The position numbers were made by a program, and so were the translations under genes. A stretch of DNA of 64,000 bases from Candidatus Soleaferrea massiliensis AP7 (lineage in GTDB: Bacteria; Bacillota; Clostridia; Oscillospirales; Ruminococcaceae), in contig NZ_CCYH01000038.1 of the NCBI RefSeq assembly GCF_000820765.1, positions 148,403-212,402 of the forward strand, given 5' to 3'. A model generated the notes under the pieces. That model did not search any database. It was not told the DNA's origin and saw only the letters and a list, made by a program, of their open reading frames with translations. This document shows, one piece after another, positions 37,501 to 45,225 of this stretch. Position 1 is the first letter of the stretch. Each line of letters opens with the position of its first letter.

Positions 37501-38457
37501 TCCTTCGTTTCTTGCCATGTAGCTGACAGCACCCGCCTCATCCAGCAGGAAAATGATGCTGTTGTTGGCCGACGGGGAATCGATGGTCCAAAGCTCCACA
37601 TAGCCGCCCTTGCCGACCAGGATGTCCATCGACGCGGTCTTGGTGATATCGCCGAGCGTCGCGGTGGCGGTGATGGTGGCGCTTCCGTCCGCTACGCCGG
37701 TGATCACGCCGTCCTCGCTGACAGAAGCAACCGTTTCGTCAGAGGAGGTGTAAACCAGGGAGCCTTCCGCGGAGAAATCCACGGCAGTGCCGTCCAGATG
37801 CTTCGCGACGGTATCGAGGTTCACGCTGTCGCCGATCTGAATCCAGTTTTCACTGGCTTTCATCGAAAGCTCGTTCAGATCCTTGTGGTACTTCTCGTCC
37901 ACAATCAGCTTGGCGTCCGCCCAGTCGATCCAGTCGCTGTTGTTGCCGTCTCCGGCATCGTTGCCGACCAGCTTCAGTTCCTTTTTGCCGGTCAGGTCGA
38001 TATTGATGTGCTCAAACTGGGAGTCACGTACAAATTTCGGCGATTTGTAGGCCAATTCGCCATCCAGATATACCTCAAAGTATACGCTGCCTTTACCTGA
38101 ATTGGACGCGTCGCTGTACTTGTCCAATCCAACATAGCTGTCAAAAGCGGTGTACTTTCCGCTGCTGATGTCATAGACAATCTCGGTGTTGGCATGTGCT
38201 CCCACACCGTGGTCAAACGATACTTCCTTGTTGTTCTCATAATCCTGGAAGATCATTTTGCTTGCGTTGCAGGGTTTGCCCAAACCGATTTCTTTCCAGC
38301 CGGTGGTGGCGCTTACCCAATCAACGTCCTCCAGCCAGACGGCTACGTCGTTGGCAGCGGTATCCTGCGCCGAAGCCAAGTTGATGGCCGGTACAACCGA
38401 CGCTACCATGGCCGCTGCAAGAATGGAGGAGAGGAGTTTTCTGAATCTGTGTTTCAT
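34579..38457 (-). CDS. Secreted GH97 glycosidase with dockerin (paralog 5, divergent)
   Basis: About 1,292 residues from ATG 38457 (MKHRFRKLLSSILAAAMVA), with AAAGGA 8 nt upstream. It has the same domain order but is the most divergent paralog. The NPCBM reads DVDWVSATTGWKEIGLG. The catalytic strand is GTKMDFFDSES, keeping the presumed nucleophile Asp, with LTREGIRGDE for acid/base. The concanavalin-like domain and the pre-dockerin linker (DQDEGAVVIRDKDGNELAADAL) differ clearly from the others. The dockerin is type A-like (VMDLVAVKQTILTASDLDAP). Substitutions around the active site suggest a different substrate preference from its siblings. It is farthest upstream in the array, next to the ribosomal protein operon terminator. 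Confidence 0.87.
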   Translation of the reverse strand: MKHRFRKLLSSILAAAMVASVVPAINLASAQDTAANDVAVWLEDVDWVSATTGWKEIGLGKPCNASKMIFQDYENNKEVSFDHGVGAHANTEIVYDISSGKYTAFDSYVGLDKYSDASNSGKGSVYFEVYLDGELAYKSPKFVRDSQFEHINIDLTGKKELKLVGNDAGDGNNSDWIDWADAKLIVDEKYHKDLNELSMKASENWIQIGDSVNLDTVAKHLDGTAVDFSAEGSLVYTSSDETVASVSEDGVITGVADGSATITATATLGDITKTASMDILVGKGGYVELWTIDSPSANNSIIFLLDEAGAVSYMARNEGNNAINISPTGLNTSLGDFTTGLNFVSKEEKVIDETYEMYSGKRSVERNHANETTLKFEKDGVQYNIIARAYDDGVAYRYQIIGEDGQELIINSENTGFDVPADSETYAQPYTSDNYERTYDKGTITGLNGNFGMSFLYKTPDDVWVMLAEAAHTPQYCGMMLKATGSTMLQGVWARTQGSAKPTTTAPFLSPWRVAYLGTQADIAESQILENLSDPCQIEDTSWIEAGVSTWTWLNGAGQNYNAYKQYVDLTAEMGWTYMLMDEGWNIGGRPNIIFPDWLDDLVSYADSKGVKLLAWLHVSAINTEEKAQDVLSRLSAAGIAGTKMDFFDSESQDQMIMYDYLTRICAEQHLVVNYHGANLPTGERRTWPHVLTREGIRGDEYNNSFSNQTTVLNLTRNAVGPMDYTPVYSGRGNLTLGHRLAMTVAFESGIPCLAGSASEYRNSPAYSFFRKLPAAWDETKLLESYAAQYTTMARQSGDKWYVGSMTVDARTSTLDLSFLDADTPYYAYIYTDGVDANNNKTLIEEERMVTSEDVLTFDVQANGGYAVKLSKTPPSYADEIILDKTAASIEKDGTVTIGYTLNPSDVDDTKVTWSSSNENVATVEAGVVTGVNPGTATITAATGPNGEVTATCEITVTRKPYELHKNWSIVREYKPGWWINSQNSMTIVAKKGDLVNNRTAARNITLTPVSGDFEATVKLDFKPFTDFQSAGLIVYAEDANFFSVLKRHHSYWNNECFSANNQVNGSTREMPVDDPRPDDIVYLKIVKQGSSLSGYYSHDEQNWTQIGETVTNAALNEKEIKIGMIAMIGDAEYGDCDATFMDLKVNGELVPFAYRNEGMSSDLVVEDGMIADAPKETTADAFKTMFNQDEGAVVIRDKDGNELAADALVGTGCKVEIVCDGVVTDSADVVIPGDVDGDGRQSVMDLVAVKQTILTASDLDAPNFKAADLDENGKLNIFDLLRIKLNILNGN

Positions 38458-38586
38458 CGTCAACATCCTTTCTCTTAAAGGTATTATTATTTTTCATACA
38501 TGGATGATGATCACGATGTAATTTTTCTATATTTATACGGAGTAGTTTGCCAACATCATGATATCCTATGTATAACTTCAGAATGT

Positions 38587-38650
38587 ATTATAACATTTTA
38601 AACAATATATTGCTATGCAATATTCTACGATTTATAGAAAAATTCTACGA
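38587..38650 (-). promoter_or_regulatory. Promoter and tandem operator of GH97 paralog 5
   Basis: Two exact plus-strand ATTCTACGAT repeats (38623-38632 and 38643-38652), here 20 nt apart rather than 22, then 31 nt to TATAAT (38587-38592, minus). Confidence 0.72.
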
Positions 38651-39055
38651 TCTTACAGCGGGAATTCTATTCAGAATCATATGTGAAAGGGATTTATGCC
38701 ACAATCTTCCCTGTTTGATTCATAAAATTTTCGCATATTTGCCGGCTGGCATGAGACTATAAAAACTTCTGTATCTTTAAACATTTTCGCGTGAAATTTT
38801 TCGGTATAACCCTTATCATCATAAAAAATAAGTTTTGATACCAGACTGCGTTTAACGTCAAAAGGTTTTCTAGATACGCTGCAGGTCTATAAACCGCAAC
38901 CGATATAAATTTTTATATCGTGAAGTGTCTATTTCCATACTTTTTATTATGGAAACTGTCTAATTTGCCTCTCATTTGATTTTCAATTCAAAGGGCCACT
39001 CATAGAAAAAGGTCCTTCCCTTCGGTATAAAAATCTTGCGCCGTCCTCTGCAAAC
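38651..39055. other. Gene-free stretch between GH97 array and rplL
   Basis: No ORF with support. It contains two AT-rich inverted repeats in succession: CGATATAAA/TTTATATCG (38901-38920) and TCCATA...TATGGA (about 38935-38954). Function unknown. Confidence 0.4.
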
Positions 39056-39092
39056 GCAAAAAAGCCATCCGGTCAAAAACCGGATGGCTTTC
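39056..39092 (-). terminator. Terminator after rplL
   Basis: AAAGCCATCCGGT (39061-39073) pairs perfectly with ACCGGATGGCTTT (39079-39091), followed on the minus strand by TTTTTTGCG. It ends the ribosomal operon before any rpoB. Confidence 0.9.
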
Positions 39093-39116
39093 TGATACAG
39101 ATTTTAAAAGAAGAAC

Positions 39117-39497
39117 TTATTTCACTTCTACTTCTGCGCCTGCATCTTTGAGTTTCTTTTCGATTTCCTCAGCGTCAGCCTTGGAAACGCCTTCTTTGAT
39201 TGCCTTCGGAGCGCCGTCTACGAGCTCTTTGGATTCTTTGAGTCCCAGTCCGGTAACTTCTTTGACAACCTTGATGACGTTCATCTTGGAAGCGCCAGCG
39301 CTCTTCAGAACGACGTCAAATTCGGTCTTCTCTTCTGCAGCGGCAGCGCCGGCAGCCGGAGCGGCAGCAGCGACAGCAACAGGAGCGGCAGCGGAAACGC
39401 CGAATTCCTCTTCCAGAGCCTTAACCAGTTCAGACAGTTCCAGTACGGTAAGGGACTTAACCTCTTCAATCATCGATAATACTTTCTCAGAAGCCAT
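39117..39497 (-). CDS. rplL: Ribosomal protein L7/L12
   Basis: 126-residue stalk protein of the large ribosomal subunit that recruits translation GTPases. The N-terminal dimerisation domain (1-33, [27 protein letters not shown]), Ala-rich hinge (35-56) and C-terminal factor-binding domain ([35 protein letters not shown]) are all present at normal length. It is last in the rplJ-rplL unit. In most bacteria rpoBC follows, but here a terminator and then the GH97 array follow. Confidence 0.98.
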   Translation of the reverse strand: MASEKVLSMIEEVKSLTVLELSELVKALEEEFGVSAAAPVAVAAAAPAAGAAAAEEKTEFDVVLKSAGASKMNVIKVVKEVTGLGLKESKELVDGAPKAIKEGVSKADAEEIEKKLKDAGAEVEVK

Positions 39498-39608
39498 GAT
39501 ATAATACCTCCAAATAAATTTTATAAATCATCTTATTTTATCCCGCCTGTCTCAGGCGGCCGGCAGATGGAAGCGGTATATCCAATCTCCGCCGGTTGGT
39601 TCGTCCGC

Positions 39609-40142
39609 TTACGCGGACTGTTTCTCGGCAATGGCGTTGAGTGCGATGACCAGCCCGCGCAGGTTCGCATTCAGGACATTTGCAAAACCGGAAATCGGAG
39701 CGTTGAAACCAGCCAGAACCTGTGCGATGAGCACTTCTCTGGACGGCAGCTTCGCAAGCGCGTTGACGCCTTCGACATCCAGGATCTTTCCATCGACAAA
39801 ACCAGCTTTGATGTTGAATTTGTCTTTGGATCCTTCCGCATATTTTGCCAGGATCTTGGCAGCGGCAACCGGATCATCGTTGCTGATTGCGAGTGCGGTG
39901 GTGCCTTCCAGTACGCTTTCGAGTTCTTCGAAGCCTGCGTTCTTGGATGCAAACCGCAACAGTGTATTTTTGATGACAAAATACTCCACGCCCGCTTCAC
40001 GCAGCTCCTTACGAAGCTTGGTGTCGTCCGCAACGTTGATGCCCTTATAGTCTACAACAACGCCTGCAACCGCATTCTGAAGTTTTTCAGTCAGTTCGGC
40101 TACAGCCTGCTGTTTTGCTTGTAAAACCTTCTCACTTGGCAA
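39609..40142 (-). CDS. rplJ: Ribosomal protein L10
   Basis: 177-residue protein that anchors L7/L12 dimers to the ribosome. A TTG start at 40142 (giving PSEKVLQAKQQAVAELTEKL) is chosen because AGGAGGTG lies 7 nt upstream; the longer in-frame reading to 40226 runs through the leader attenuator and is not protein. The L10 core (GVVVDYKGINVADDTKLRKELREAGVEYFVIKNTLL) and C-terminal helix for L12 binding are visible. Expression is expected to be controlled by the L10 leader just upstream. Confidence 0.97.
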   Translation of the reverse strand: MPSEKVLQAKQQAVAELTEKLQNAVAGVVVDYKGINVADDTKLRKELREAGVEYFVIKNTLLRFASKNAGFEELESVLEGTTALAISNDDPVAAAKILAKYAEGSKDKFNIKAGFVDGKILDVEGVNALAKLPSREVLIAQVLAGFNAPISGFANVLNANLRGLVIALNAIAEKQSA

Positions 40143-40331
40143 ATCGTTCACCTCCTGAAAGTTTTTTTCATCTAAAAAGCCCTTCCTGTGACAATCCGCA
40201 GGAAGGGCGCAAAAATCATCTATCAAAATGAGCGCATCACGCTGATAGGTTTCTTTTTTGCTTCTTCCTCGGCAGGCAGGCCTTGCGGCCTTTTAGACAA
40301 ATTGTACCTGCTGTCTTTGGAATCGACAGCT
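40143..40331 (-). promoter_or_regulatory. L10 leader RNA with attenuator upstream of rplJ
   Basis: About 190 nt of transcribed leader between a strong promoter and rplJ. It holds several stem-loops, ending in an intrinsic-terminator-like hairpin (GCCCTTCCTG 40179-40188, CAGGAAGGGC 40199-40208, then TTTTT). Position and layout match the ribosomal protein L10 leader of Firmicutes, where the L10-L12 complex binds the leader to repress its own operon. Confidence 0.8.
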
Positions 40332-40336
40332 TTATT

Positions 40337-40365
40337 AGTATAGCACAAACATGCTATTTTGTCAA
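40337..40365 (-). promoter_or_regulatory. Sigma-A promoter of rplJ-rplL
   Basis: On the minus strand, TTGACA (40360-40365), a 17-nt spacer and TATACT (40337-40342). It overlaps the end of rplA, so rplJL has its own promoter. Confidence 0.9.
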
Positions 40366-40372
40366 CCTCAAA

Positions 40373-41071
40373 TTATACGGCGACGTATTTATTGGAATTG
40401 ACGCGGACACCAGGACCCATGGTCGCCGAAACAACGCAGGACTTGATGTACTGGCCCTTTGCAGCGGCCGGTTTTGCCTTTGCAATGGCAGCCATCAGGG
40501 TGTCCAGGTTCTTGGAGAGCTTCTCTGTACCGAAGGAGACCTTGCCGATCGGGCAGTGAATGATGTTGGTCTTGTCCAGACGGTATTCAATCTTACCGGC
40601 CTTCGCTTCAGTGACCGCACGGGCGACATCCGGGGTAACGGTGCCGGCCTTCGGGTTCGGCATGAGTCCGCGGGGACCGAGGATTTTACCAAGACGTCCC
40701 ACAACGCCCATCATGTCCGGAGAAGCGATGACGACGTCGAAGTCCATCCATCCCTCATTCTGGATCTTGGTCATATACTCTTCGCCGCCGGCGTATTCTG
40801 CGCCTGCTTCCAGAGCTGCGTCCACCTTATCGCCCTTTGCAAATACCAGAACGCGAACCTTTTTACCGGTTCCGTTCGGCAGAACAACGGCGCCGCGGAC
40901 CTGCTGGTCCGCATGACGGGAGTCAACGCCCAGTCTGACGTGAACTTCCACAGTCTCATCAAATTTTGCTTTGGCAGTCTTAATGCAGAGATCCAAAGCT
41001 TCATTTGTGTCATATACTTTGGTACGGTCGACCAATTTTGCGCTATCTGAATATTTCTTACCGTGTTTCAT
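40373..41071 (-). CDS. rplA: Ribosomal protein L1
   Basis: 232-residue protein of the L1 stalk, which controls E-site tRNA release and represses its own operon in many bacteria. Signatures are [57 protein letters not shown] and [14 protein letters not shown] at the end. Full length. It is preceded by rplK with a 59-bp gap. Confidence 0.98.
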   Translation of the reverse strand: MKHGKKYSDSAKLVDRTKVYDTNEALDLCIKTAKAKFDETVEVHVRLGVDSRHADQQVRGAVVLPNGTGKKVRVLVFAKGDKVDAALEAGAEYAGGEEYMTKIQNEGWMDFDVVIASPDMMGVVGRLGKILGPRGLMPNPKAGTVTPDVARAVTEAKAGKIEYRLDKTNIIHCPIGKVSFGTEKLSKNLDTLMAAIAKAKPAAAKGQYIKSCVVSATMGPGVRVNSNKYVAV

Positions 41072-41130
41072 TACATGTTCCTCCTTGAGTGGTATTTACG
41101 GAATCTACTTGTCCTCCCACCCGAGAGCGA

Positions 41131-41556
41131 TTAGTCTACTACTTCGATGCCCATGCTGCGTGCGGTTCCGGCAATCATATTCATTGCGTTATCGACGTTC
41201 GCAGCGTTCAGGTCAGGCATCTTCTGTTCAGCAATCTTTCTAACCTGCTCCCTGGTAATCTTTGCGACCTTTGTTTTGTTCGGCACACCTGAACCGCTCT
41301 CGATGCCACAAGCTTTTTTAATGAGAACAGCTGCCGGCGGTGTTTTTGTTACAAAGGTGAAGGAGCGGTCTGCATAAACTGTAATGACGACTGGAATAAC
41401 CAAACCAATATCGTTCTTTGTGCGCTCATTGAAATCCTTTGTGAATGCCATAATGTTGACACCATGCTGACCCAGTGCAGGGCCTACTGGTGGAGCCGGA
41501 GTGGCTTTGCCGGCCGGAATCTGGAGCTTAATATAGCCTACTACCTTTTGAGCCAT
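41131..41556 (-). CDS. rplK: Ribosomal protein L11
   Basis: 141-residue protein of the GTPase-associated centre, needed for RelA-type stringent response. The start [30 protein letters not shown] at 41556 is supported by AGGAGGTG; a start three codons upstream is less likely. The C-terminal rRNA-binding domain ends [15 protein letters not shown]. Normal length. Confidence 0.98.
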   Translation of the reverse strand: MAQKVVGYIKLQIPAGKATPAPPVGPALGQHGVNIMAFTKDFNERTKNDIGLVIPVVITVYADRSFTFVTKTPPAAVLIKKACGIESGSGVPNKTKVAKITREQVRKIAEQKMPDLNAANVDNAMNMIAGTARSMGIEVVD

Positions 41557-41733
41557 TGTTTGCACCTCCTGATTGACGTGGTAAAATACCGGAACAGCAT
41601 CTGTGACTTACTGTTCCTCCCACACGGCGACGTCATCGTCTTCTGTAGCTCAAAAAAAGAAGACAGCCGCCGAAGCACATCCGGAAACGGACATGCCGGT
41701 TTGTGATCTTAAAAGATCTACCTCAAAAAAAGA

Positions 41734-42255
41734 TTAATCCAACGGTTGGGCCTGGTCAAGCTGAAGCTCTACGGGTGTATCCCTTCCGAACATGGACACC
41801 GTTACGTTGACATAATTGCCCTCGATGTTCATTTCGCCCACCGTGCCAATGAAGCCTTCCAGCGGACCCGCAATGATTTTCACGGAATCCCCGACGGAGT
41901 ACTGGACTTCCACGGATTTGGTTTCCACACCTAAGCCTGCTACCTCTTCTTCAGTCAGAGGAACAGGTTTCGAGCCAGGTCCTACGAACCCGGTAACGCC
42001 TCTGGTATTTCTCACGACATACCAGGAGTCGTCCGTCAAAACCATCTTTACGAGCACATAGCCCGGAAAGATCTTGCGTTCCACTTCACGTTTTTTGTCG
42101 TCCTTGATCTCTGTTACGGTCTCGGTCGGGATCTTCACTTCACAGATCAGATCCTGCAGGCTGCGGTTCTCCACTACCTTTTCGATATTGGAAGCAACCT
42201 TGTTTTCGTAACCGGAATAGGTATGGACAACATACCATTTTGCGGTTTCAGACAT
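41734..42255 (-). CDS. nusG: Transcription termination/antitermination protein NusG
   Basis: 173-residue protein with an N-terminal NGN domain (AKWYVVHTYSGYENKVASNIEK through FPGYVLVKMVLTDDSWYVVRNTRGVTGFVG) and a C-terminal KOW domain (VGDSVKIIAGPLEGFIGTVGEMN). It binds RNA polymerase to modulate pausing and couples transcription to translation. Preceded by secE with a 27-bp gap, the usual order. Confidence 0.98.
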   Translation of the reverse strand: MSETAKWYVVHTYSGYENKVASNIEKVVENRSLQDLICEVKIPTETVTEIKDDKKREVERKIFPGYVLVKMVLTDDSWYVVRNTRGVTGFVGPGSKPVPLTEEEVAGLGVETKSVEVQYSVGDSVKIIAGPLEGFIGTVGEMNIEGNYVNVTVSMFGRDTPVELQLDQAQPLD

Positions 42256-42282
42256 TTTTGTTCCTCCTATGCTTCCAGAGCC

Positions 42283-42531
42283 TTAGGAAGCTTGTTGTAA
42301 AAATGCACTGACCAGTGTGGACATACCGAAGTCAAGCAGCCAGATGACAATGCCAACCGCCAGCATGGTGACAAGCACCACGATGGTGTTGTTGACGACC
42401 TGTTTCTTGGTCGGCCATACGACCTTTTTGACTTCGCCCCTTAAATCCTTGAAAGAGCGACCAATCTTTGAGGCGATTCTTTTGGGGCTGAATTTTTTCT
42501 TGCCCTCGACATTCGTATTTGTTGCCGTCAT
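42283..42531 (-). CDS. secE: Preprotein translocase subunit SecE
   Basis: 82-residue subunit of the SecYEG channel. A basic N-terminal part holds the conserved amphipathic helix (SFKDLRGEVKKVVWPTKKQVVNNT), followed by one transmembrane helix (about residues 50-75). This short, single-span form is typical of Gram-positive bacteria. It sits between rpmG and nusG, the canonical order. Confidence 0.96.
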   Translation of the reverse strand: MTATNTNVEGKKKFSPKRIASKIGRSFKDLRGEVKKVVWPTKKQVVNNTIVVLVTMLAVGIVIWLLDFGMSTLVSAFLQQAS

Positions 42532-42550
42532 TGTTTAGCCCGCCTTTCGC

Positions 42551-42700
42551 CTATTTTGTTTCCTTGTGAAGTGTGTGTTTCCTGCAGAACCGGCAGAATT
42601 TCTTCATCTCGAGCCTGTCAGGATCATTCTTCTTGTTTTTCATGGTATTGTAGTTGCGCTGTTTGCACTCTGTGCAAGCTAAGGTAATCTTTACCCTCAT
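42551..42700 (-). CDS. rpmG: Ribosomal protein L33, zinc-binding form
   Basis: 49 residues ([23 protein letters not shown] through [16 protein letters not shown]) with two CxxC pairs, so this is the zinc-containing C+ form. ATG 42700 is chosen because AGGAGGTGCC lies just upstream; the longer in-frame reading to 42766 is leader. First gene of the rpmG-secE-nusG-rplK-rplA set. Confidence 0.97.
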   Translation of the reverse strand: MRVKITLACTECKQRNYNTMKNKKNDPDRLEMKKFCRFCRKHTLHKETK

Positions 42701-42794
42701 ATCGGCACCTCCTGATTGACGGAATTTTTTGCCTCCCTCGTAAAAAGAACGCTGATTTTTGGACATAAAAATAAACCCTTTTAGAGGTATATCT

Positions 42795-42823
42795 ATGTTA
42801 CCATATTAATCGGATTTTGTCAA
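42795..42823 (-). promoter_or_regulatory. Sigma-A promoter of the rpmG-secE-nusG operon
   Basis: On the minus strand, TTGACA (42818-42823), a 17-nt spacer and TAACAT (42795-42800), about 90 nt before rpmG. Confidence 0.85.
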
Positions 42824-42933
42824 TTGTTTTTTTGTACAAGCCATCCTGAAAGATCGGCTGTATATCGTATGAAAGCGGCTGTACAACCTCAAACCGGCGA
42901 TGATTGTCCCGCCGCTGCCCGGCCATCTCATTC

Positions 42934-43116
42934 TTATTCCATATAATCGTCAATCGATATCGTTCCATGAAGTGTTTCAAATGCTTCAATACGCCTCTTG
43001 ATCATCCGTTCCAGCTCCTTATTCTTTGTACGGCCTTCAAAACGCGCAATATATCCCAGCTTGTAAAGCAGCACATATGAAACGCAAAGCGTATATCTTG
43101 ACAGCAAGTTTCTCAT
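42934..43116 (-). CDS. Small hypothetical protein
   Basis: 60 residues: a hydrophobic N-terminal third (YTLCVSYVLLYKLGYIARF) followed by a charged part (KNKELERMIKRRIEAFETLHG). The ribosome site is nearly ideal (GGAGG, 8 nt before ATG), which is the main support. It lies 47 nt downstream of another small ORF on the same strand. No family recognised; possibly membrane-associated. Confidence 0.5.
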   Translation of the reverse strand: MRNLLSRYTLCVSYVLLYKLGYIARFEGRTKNKELERMIKRRIEAFETLHGTISIDDYME

Positions 43117-43163
43117 GCAGCAGACCTCCGTGATGATGTACTGCCTTCCATGATATCCTAATT

Positions 43164-43391
43164 TTAATAGGAATACAAGCTGTCAAAAGTCTTCTGTAAG
43201 AAGCCGCACCCCATTGAATTAGAATGATCATCAACCCGGCTGCACGGATAGAACGCAGCATTATCAGGCATTTCCCAAAAATAAAGGCCGTCATCGAAGA
43301 TGACAGCCTCCAAGATGCGGAATGTTTTATGAAAATAGAAGAAATTGTCCGCGTGTTTGAACAGCTTGGCAGCAGCGGCAAAAGCCGCCAT
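43164..43391 (-). CDS. Small hypothetical protein, aromatic-rich
   Basis: 75 residues (core FYFHKTFRILEAVIFDDGLYFWEM, then PCSRVDD). Codon use looks coding and the sequence is protein-like, but no Shine-Dalgarno site precedes the ATG. It follows the C_GCAxxG_C_C gene by 15 nt, so it could be translated from the same message or be a 5'-decayed gene. An overlapping frame (43037-43414) looks like a shadow. Confidence 0.42.
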   Translation of the reverse strand: MAAFAAAAKLFKHADNFFYFHKTFRILEAVIFDDGLYFWEMPDNAAFYPCSRVDDHSNSMGCGFLQKTFDSLYSY

Positions 43392-43406
43392 GATTTTGGA
43401 TGAGCA

Positions 43407-43874
43407 TCATCCATTCACGCTTGGATGCTGTTCGATGTAAGCATCCAGCATCCGCGCGGCACTCTCCACCAGACGCACACAGGGGCGCACCTTGTAATAG
43501 CGCTCGTCCCGCTTATCCGGCTGCGGGCTGGTGTCCGGCCGCAGCGCCATCTGCTCCAGCAGCTCCCGGCAGACGATGGTGCCATGCTCCTGCCTGAATG
43601 TGTCCGCCAGCTCCTGCACCCGCGCATAATGCGCCGCCTTCGCCGTGGTATCGGCCGGGTCGGGGCTGCTGTACAGCGCGCCCAAAACGAATCCCATGCC
43701 GGCGACCGCGCCGCACATCTCCCTGAGACGGCCAAAACCGCCACCAAAGGACGCGGACAGCTTCAGCAATGTCTCTTCCTCCACGCCGATCAAGTCGCTG
43801 AAAGCGCAGCATACAGCCTGCGCACAGTTATATCCCCGTTTGAACAGCTCATAGGCCCGTTCCTCGTGGTTCAT
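43407..43874 (-). CDS. C_GCAxxG_C_C family putative redox protein
   Basis: 155-residue protein of the family named for its conserved pattern, here RGYNCAQAVCCAFSD, GGGFGRLREMCGAVAGMGFVLG and a final KVRPC. These cysteines are thought to support redox chemistry or metal binding, but the biochemical function is unproven. ATG 43874 (MNHEERAYELF) has GAGGCG upstream; the in-frame extension overlaps the end of the upstream transporter gene. It is probably cotranscribed with that gene. Confidence 0.88.
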   Translation of the reverse strand: MNHEERAYELFKRGYNCAQAVCCAFSDLIGVEEETLLKLSASFGGGFGRLREMCGAVAGMGFVLGALYSSPDPADTTAKAAHYARVQELADTFRQEHGTIVCRELLEQMALRPDTSPQPDKRDERYYKVRPCVRLVESAARMLDAYIEQHPSVNG

Positions 43875-43914
43875 ATTCTTCGCCTCTTCCAAATAATATC
43901 CCGTTCGGATACTG

Positions 43915-45189
43915 CTAATCCTTTTCTTCCATATCATCCCGGTCCACCGTGACGAGCACCTTGGTGATGCGGTTGTCGTCCAGCTCGGACACCGTGATGA
44001 TCAAATTTTTATAGCTGAAGCTCTCCCCCGGCTTCGGGATGTGTCCCAGCGTCTCGAAGATCCATCCGCTGATGCTGCTGTAGCTGCTTTCAAAATCGCG
44101 GATATCCAGTCCCAGCAGCTCAAACAGGTCCTCCGGATCGACATCCGCGTTGACCTGGTAGGTGTTGTCGCTCAGCGGCGTGACCATATGGGTGATTTCA
44201 TCGTCCTCATCCCAGATTTCGCCGACCAGCTCTTCCAGGATGTCCTCCATCGTGACAAGCCCGTCGACGCCGCCGTACTGGTCGGTCACAATAGCCATAT
44301 GGGTCTTGTCCTTCTGCAGCTGCCGCAGCAGCGCGGAGATTTTTATCTTTTCCGGCACAAACAGCGGCTGTTTCAGCAGCGGACGCACATCCTCCAACTG
44401 CGGATTGCCGATATAGGCCCGCAGGAATTCCCGCTCAAACAGGATGCCGATGACGTTGTCCTTGCTCTTTTCATAGACCGGGATACGGGAGAAGTGTTCT
44501 TCCAAAAACACCTGCATGATCTCCTCCACCGAATTGCGGATGTCCACCGAAACAACATCCACGCGCGGGGTCAGGATTTCATCCGCCGTGATGTCGCTGA
44601 ACTCCAGCGCGCTCTGCAGCAGCTCGCTTTCCTGCTTCTCCAGCACGCCTTCATCCTCGATCTCCTCGATGATGTATTTAAGCTCCTGCTCGGTGACGGT
44701 CGGCGTGCTTTTATCCGATTTGTTCGCCCGGTTGACAAGGTCGGTGATCTTGACAAAGAACAGGATGATCGGCTTCAGGATGAACATCAGAAACGACAGC
44801 GCGCGGGAAACGCCCAGCGCAAATTTTTCGGCGTTCTGTTTCGCATAGCTCTTCGGGACGATCTCGCCGAAGATCAAAATCACAACCGTCGCAGCCAGTG
44901 TTGCAATACCAACGCCGGAAGGACCGAACATCTGGGTCGCCAGCAGCGTTGTGATGGACGCCGTCAGGGTGTTGACGATGTTGTTTCCGATCAGGACGGT
45001 GGAAAGAGCGCGGTCGTAATCCTCCGAAATTTTCAGCGCGATGCCCGCGCGTTTGTCCCCTTCCTCCTCTATATTCTTCATCCGGATGCGGTTGAATGAG
45101 GAGAAGGCCGTTTCGGTGCCGGAGAAAAACGCCGACATCATAACCAAAATTACCAACAGTACATAGAGCAGTGCTGTACCGGTGTCCAA
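43915..45189 (-). CDS. CNNM/CorC-type membrane protein with CBS domains (hemolysin-like transporter)
   Basis: 424 residues. The N-terminal CNNM transmembrane domain (about 1-180) has SAFFSGTETAFSSFNRIR and GEIVPKSYAKQNAEKFAL. A paired CBS domain follows (about 195-330, LTPRVDVVSVD and IVTDQYGGVDGLVTMEDILEELVGEI), then a C-terminal CorC/transporter-associated domain (about 340-420). Homologues export magnesium or related cations and are regulated by nucleotide binding at the CBS pair. The start is TTG at 45189 with GGAGGG upstream. It has its own promoter (45226-45254). Confidence 0.93.
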   Translation of the reverse strand: MDTGTALLYVLLVILVMMSAFFSGTETAFSSFNRIRMKNIEEEGDKRAGIALKISEDYDRALSTVLIGNNIVNTLTASITTLLATQMFGPSGVGIATLAATVVILIFGEIVPKSYAKQNAEKFALGVSRALSFLMFILKPIILFFVKITDLVNRANKSDKSTPTVTEQELKYIIEEIEDEGVLEKQESELLQSALEFSDITADEILTPRVDVVSVDIRNSVEEIMQVFLEEHFSRIPVYEKSKDNVIGILFEREFLRAYIGNPQLEDVRPLLKQPLFVPEKIKISALLRQLQKDKTHMAIVTDQYGGVDGLVTMEDILEELVGEIWDEDDEITHMVTPLSDNTYQVNADVDPEDLFELLGLDIRDFESSYSSISGWIFETLGHIPKPGESFSYKNLIITVSELDDNRITKVLVTVDRDDMEEKD

Positions 45190-45225
45190 TAGTAACCCTC
45201 CAGTAAAATTATAAAATTATGCTTT

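Noticed and set aside
42798..42989. Minus-strand ORF of 63 codons upstream of rpmG
   Set aside because: It overlaps the consensus rpmG promoter and the 42934-43116 ORF and has no ribosome site.
43037..43414. Minus-strand ORF of 125 codons
   Set aside because: It overlaps two better small ORFs in another frame and its translation is low-complexity and unlike protein.
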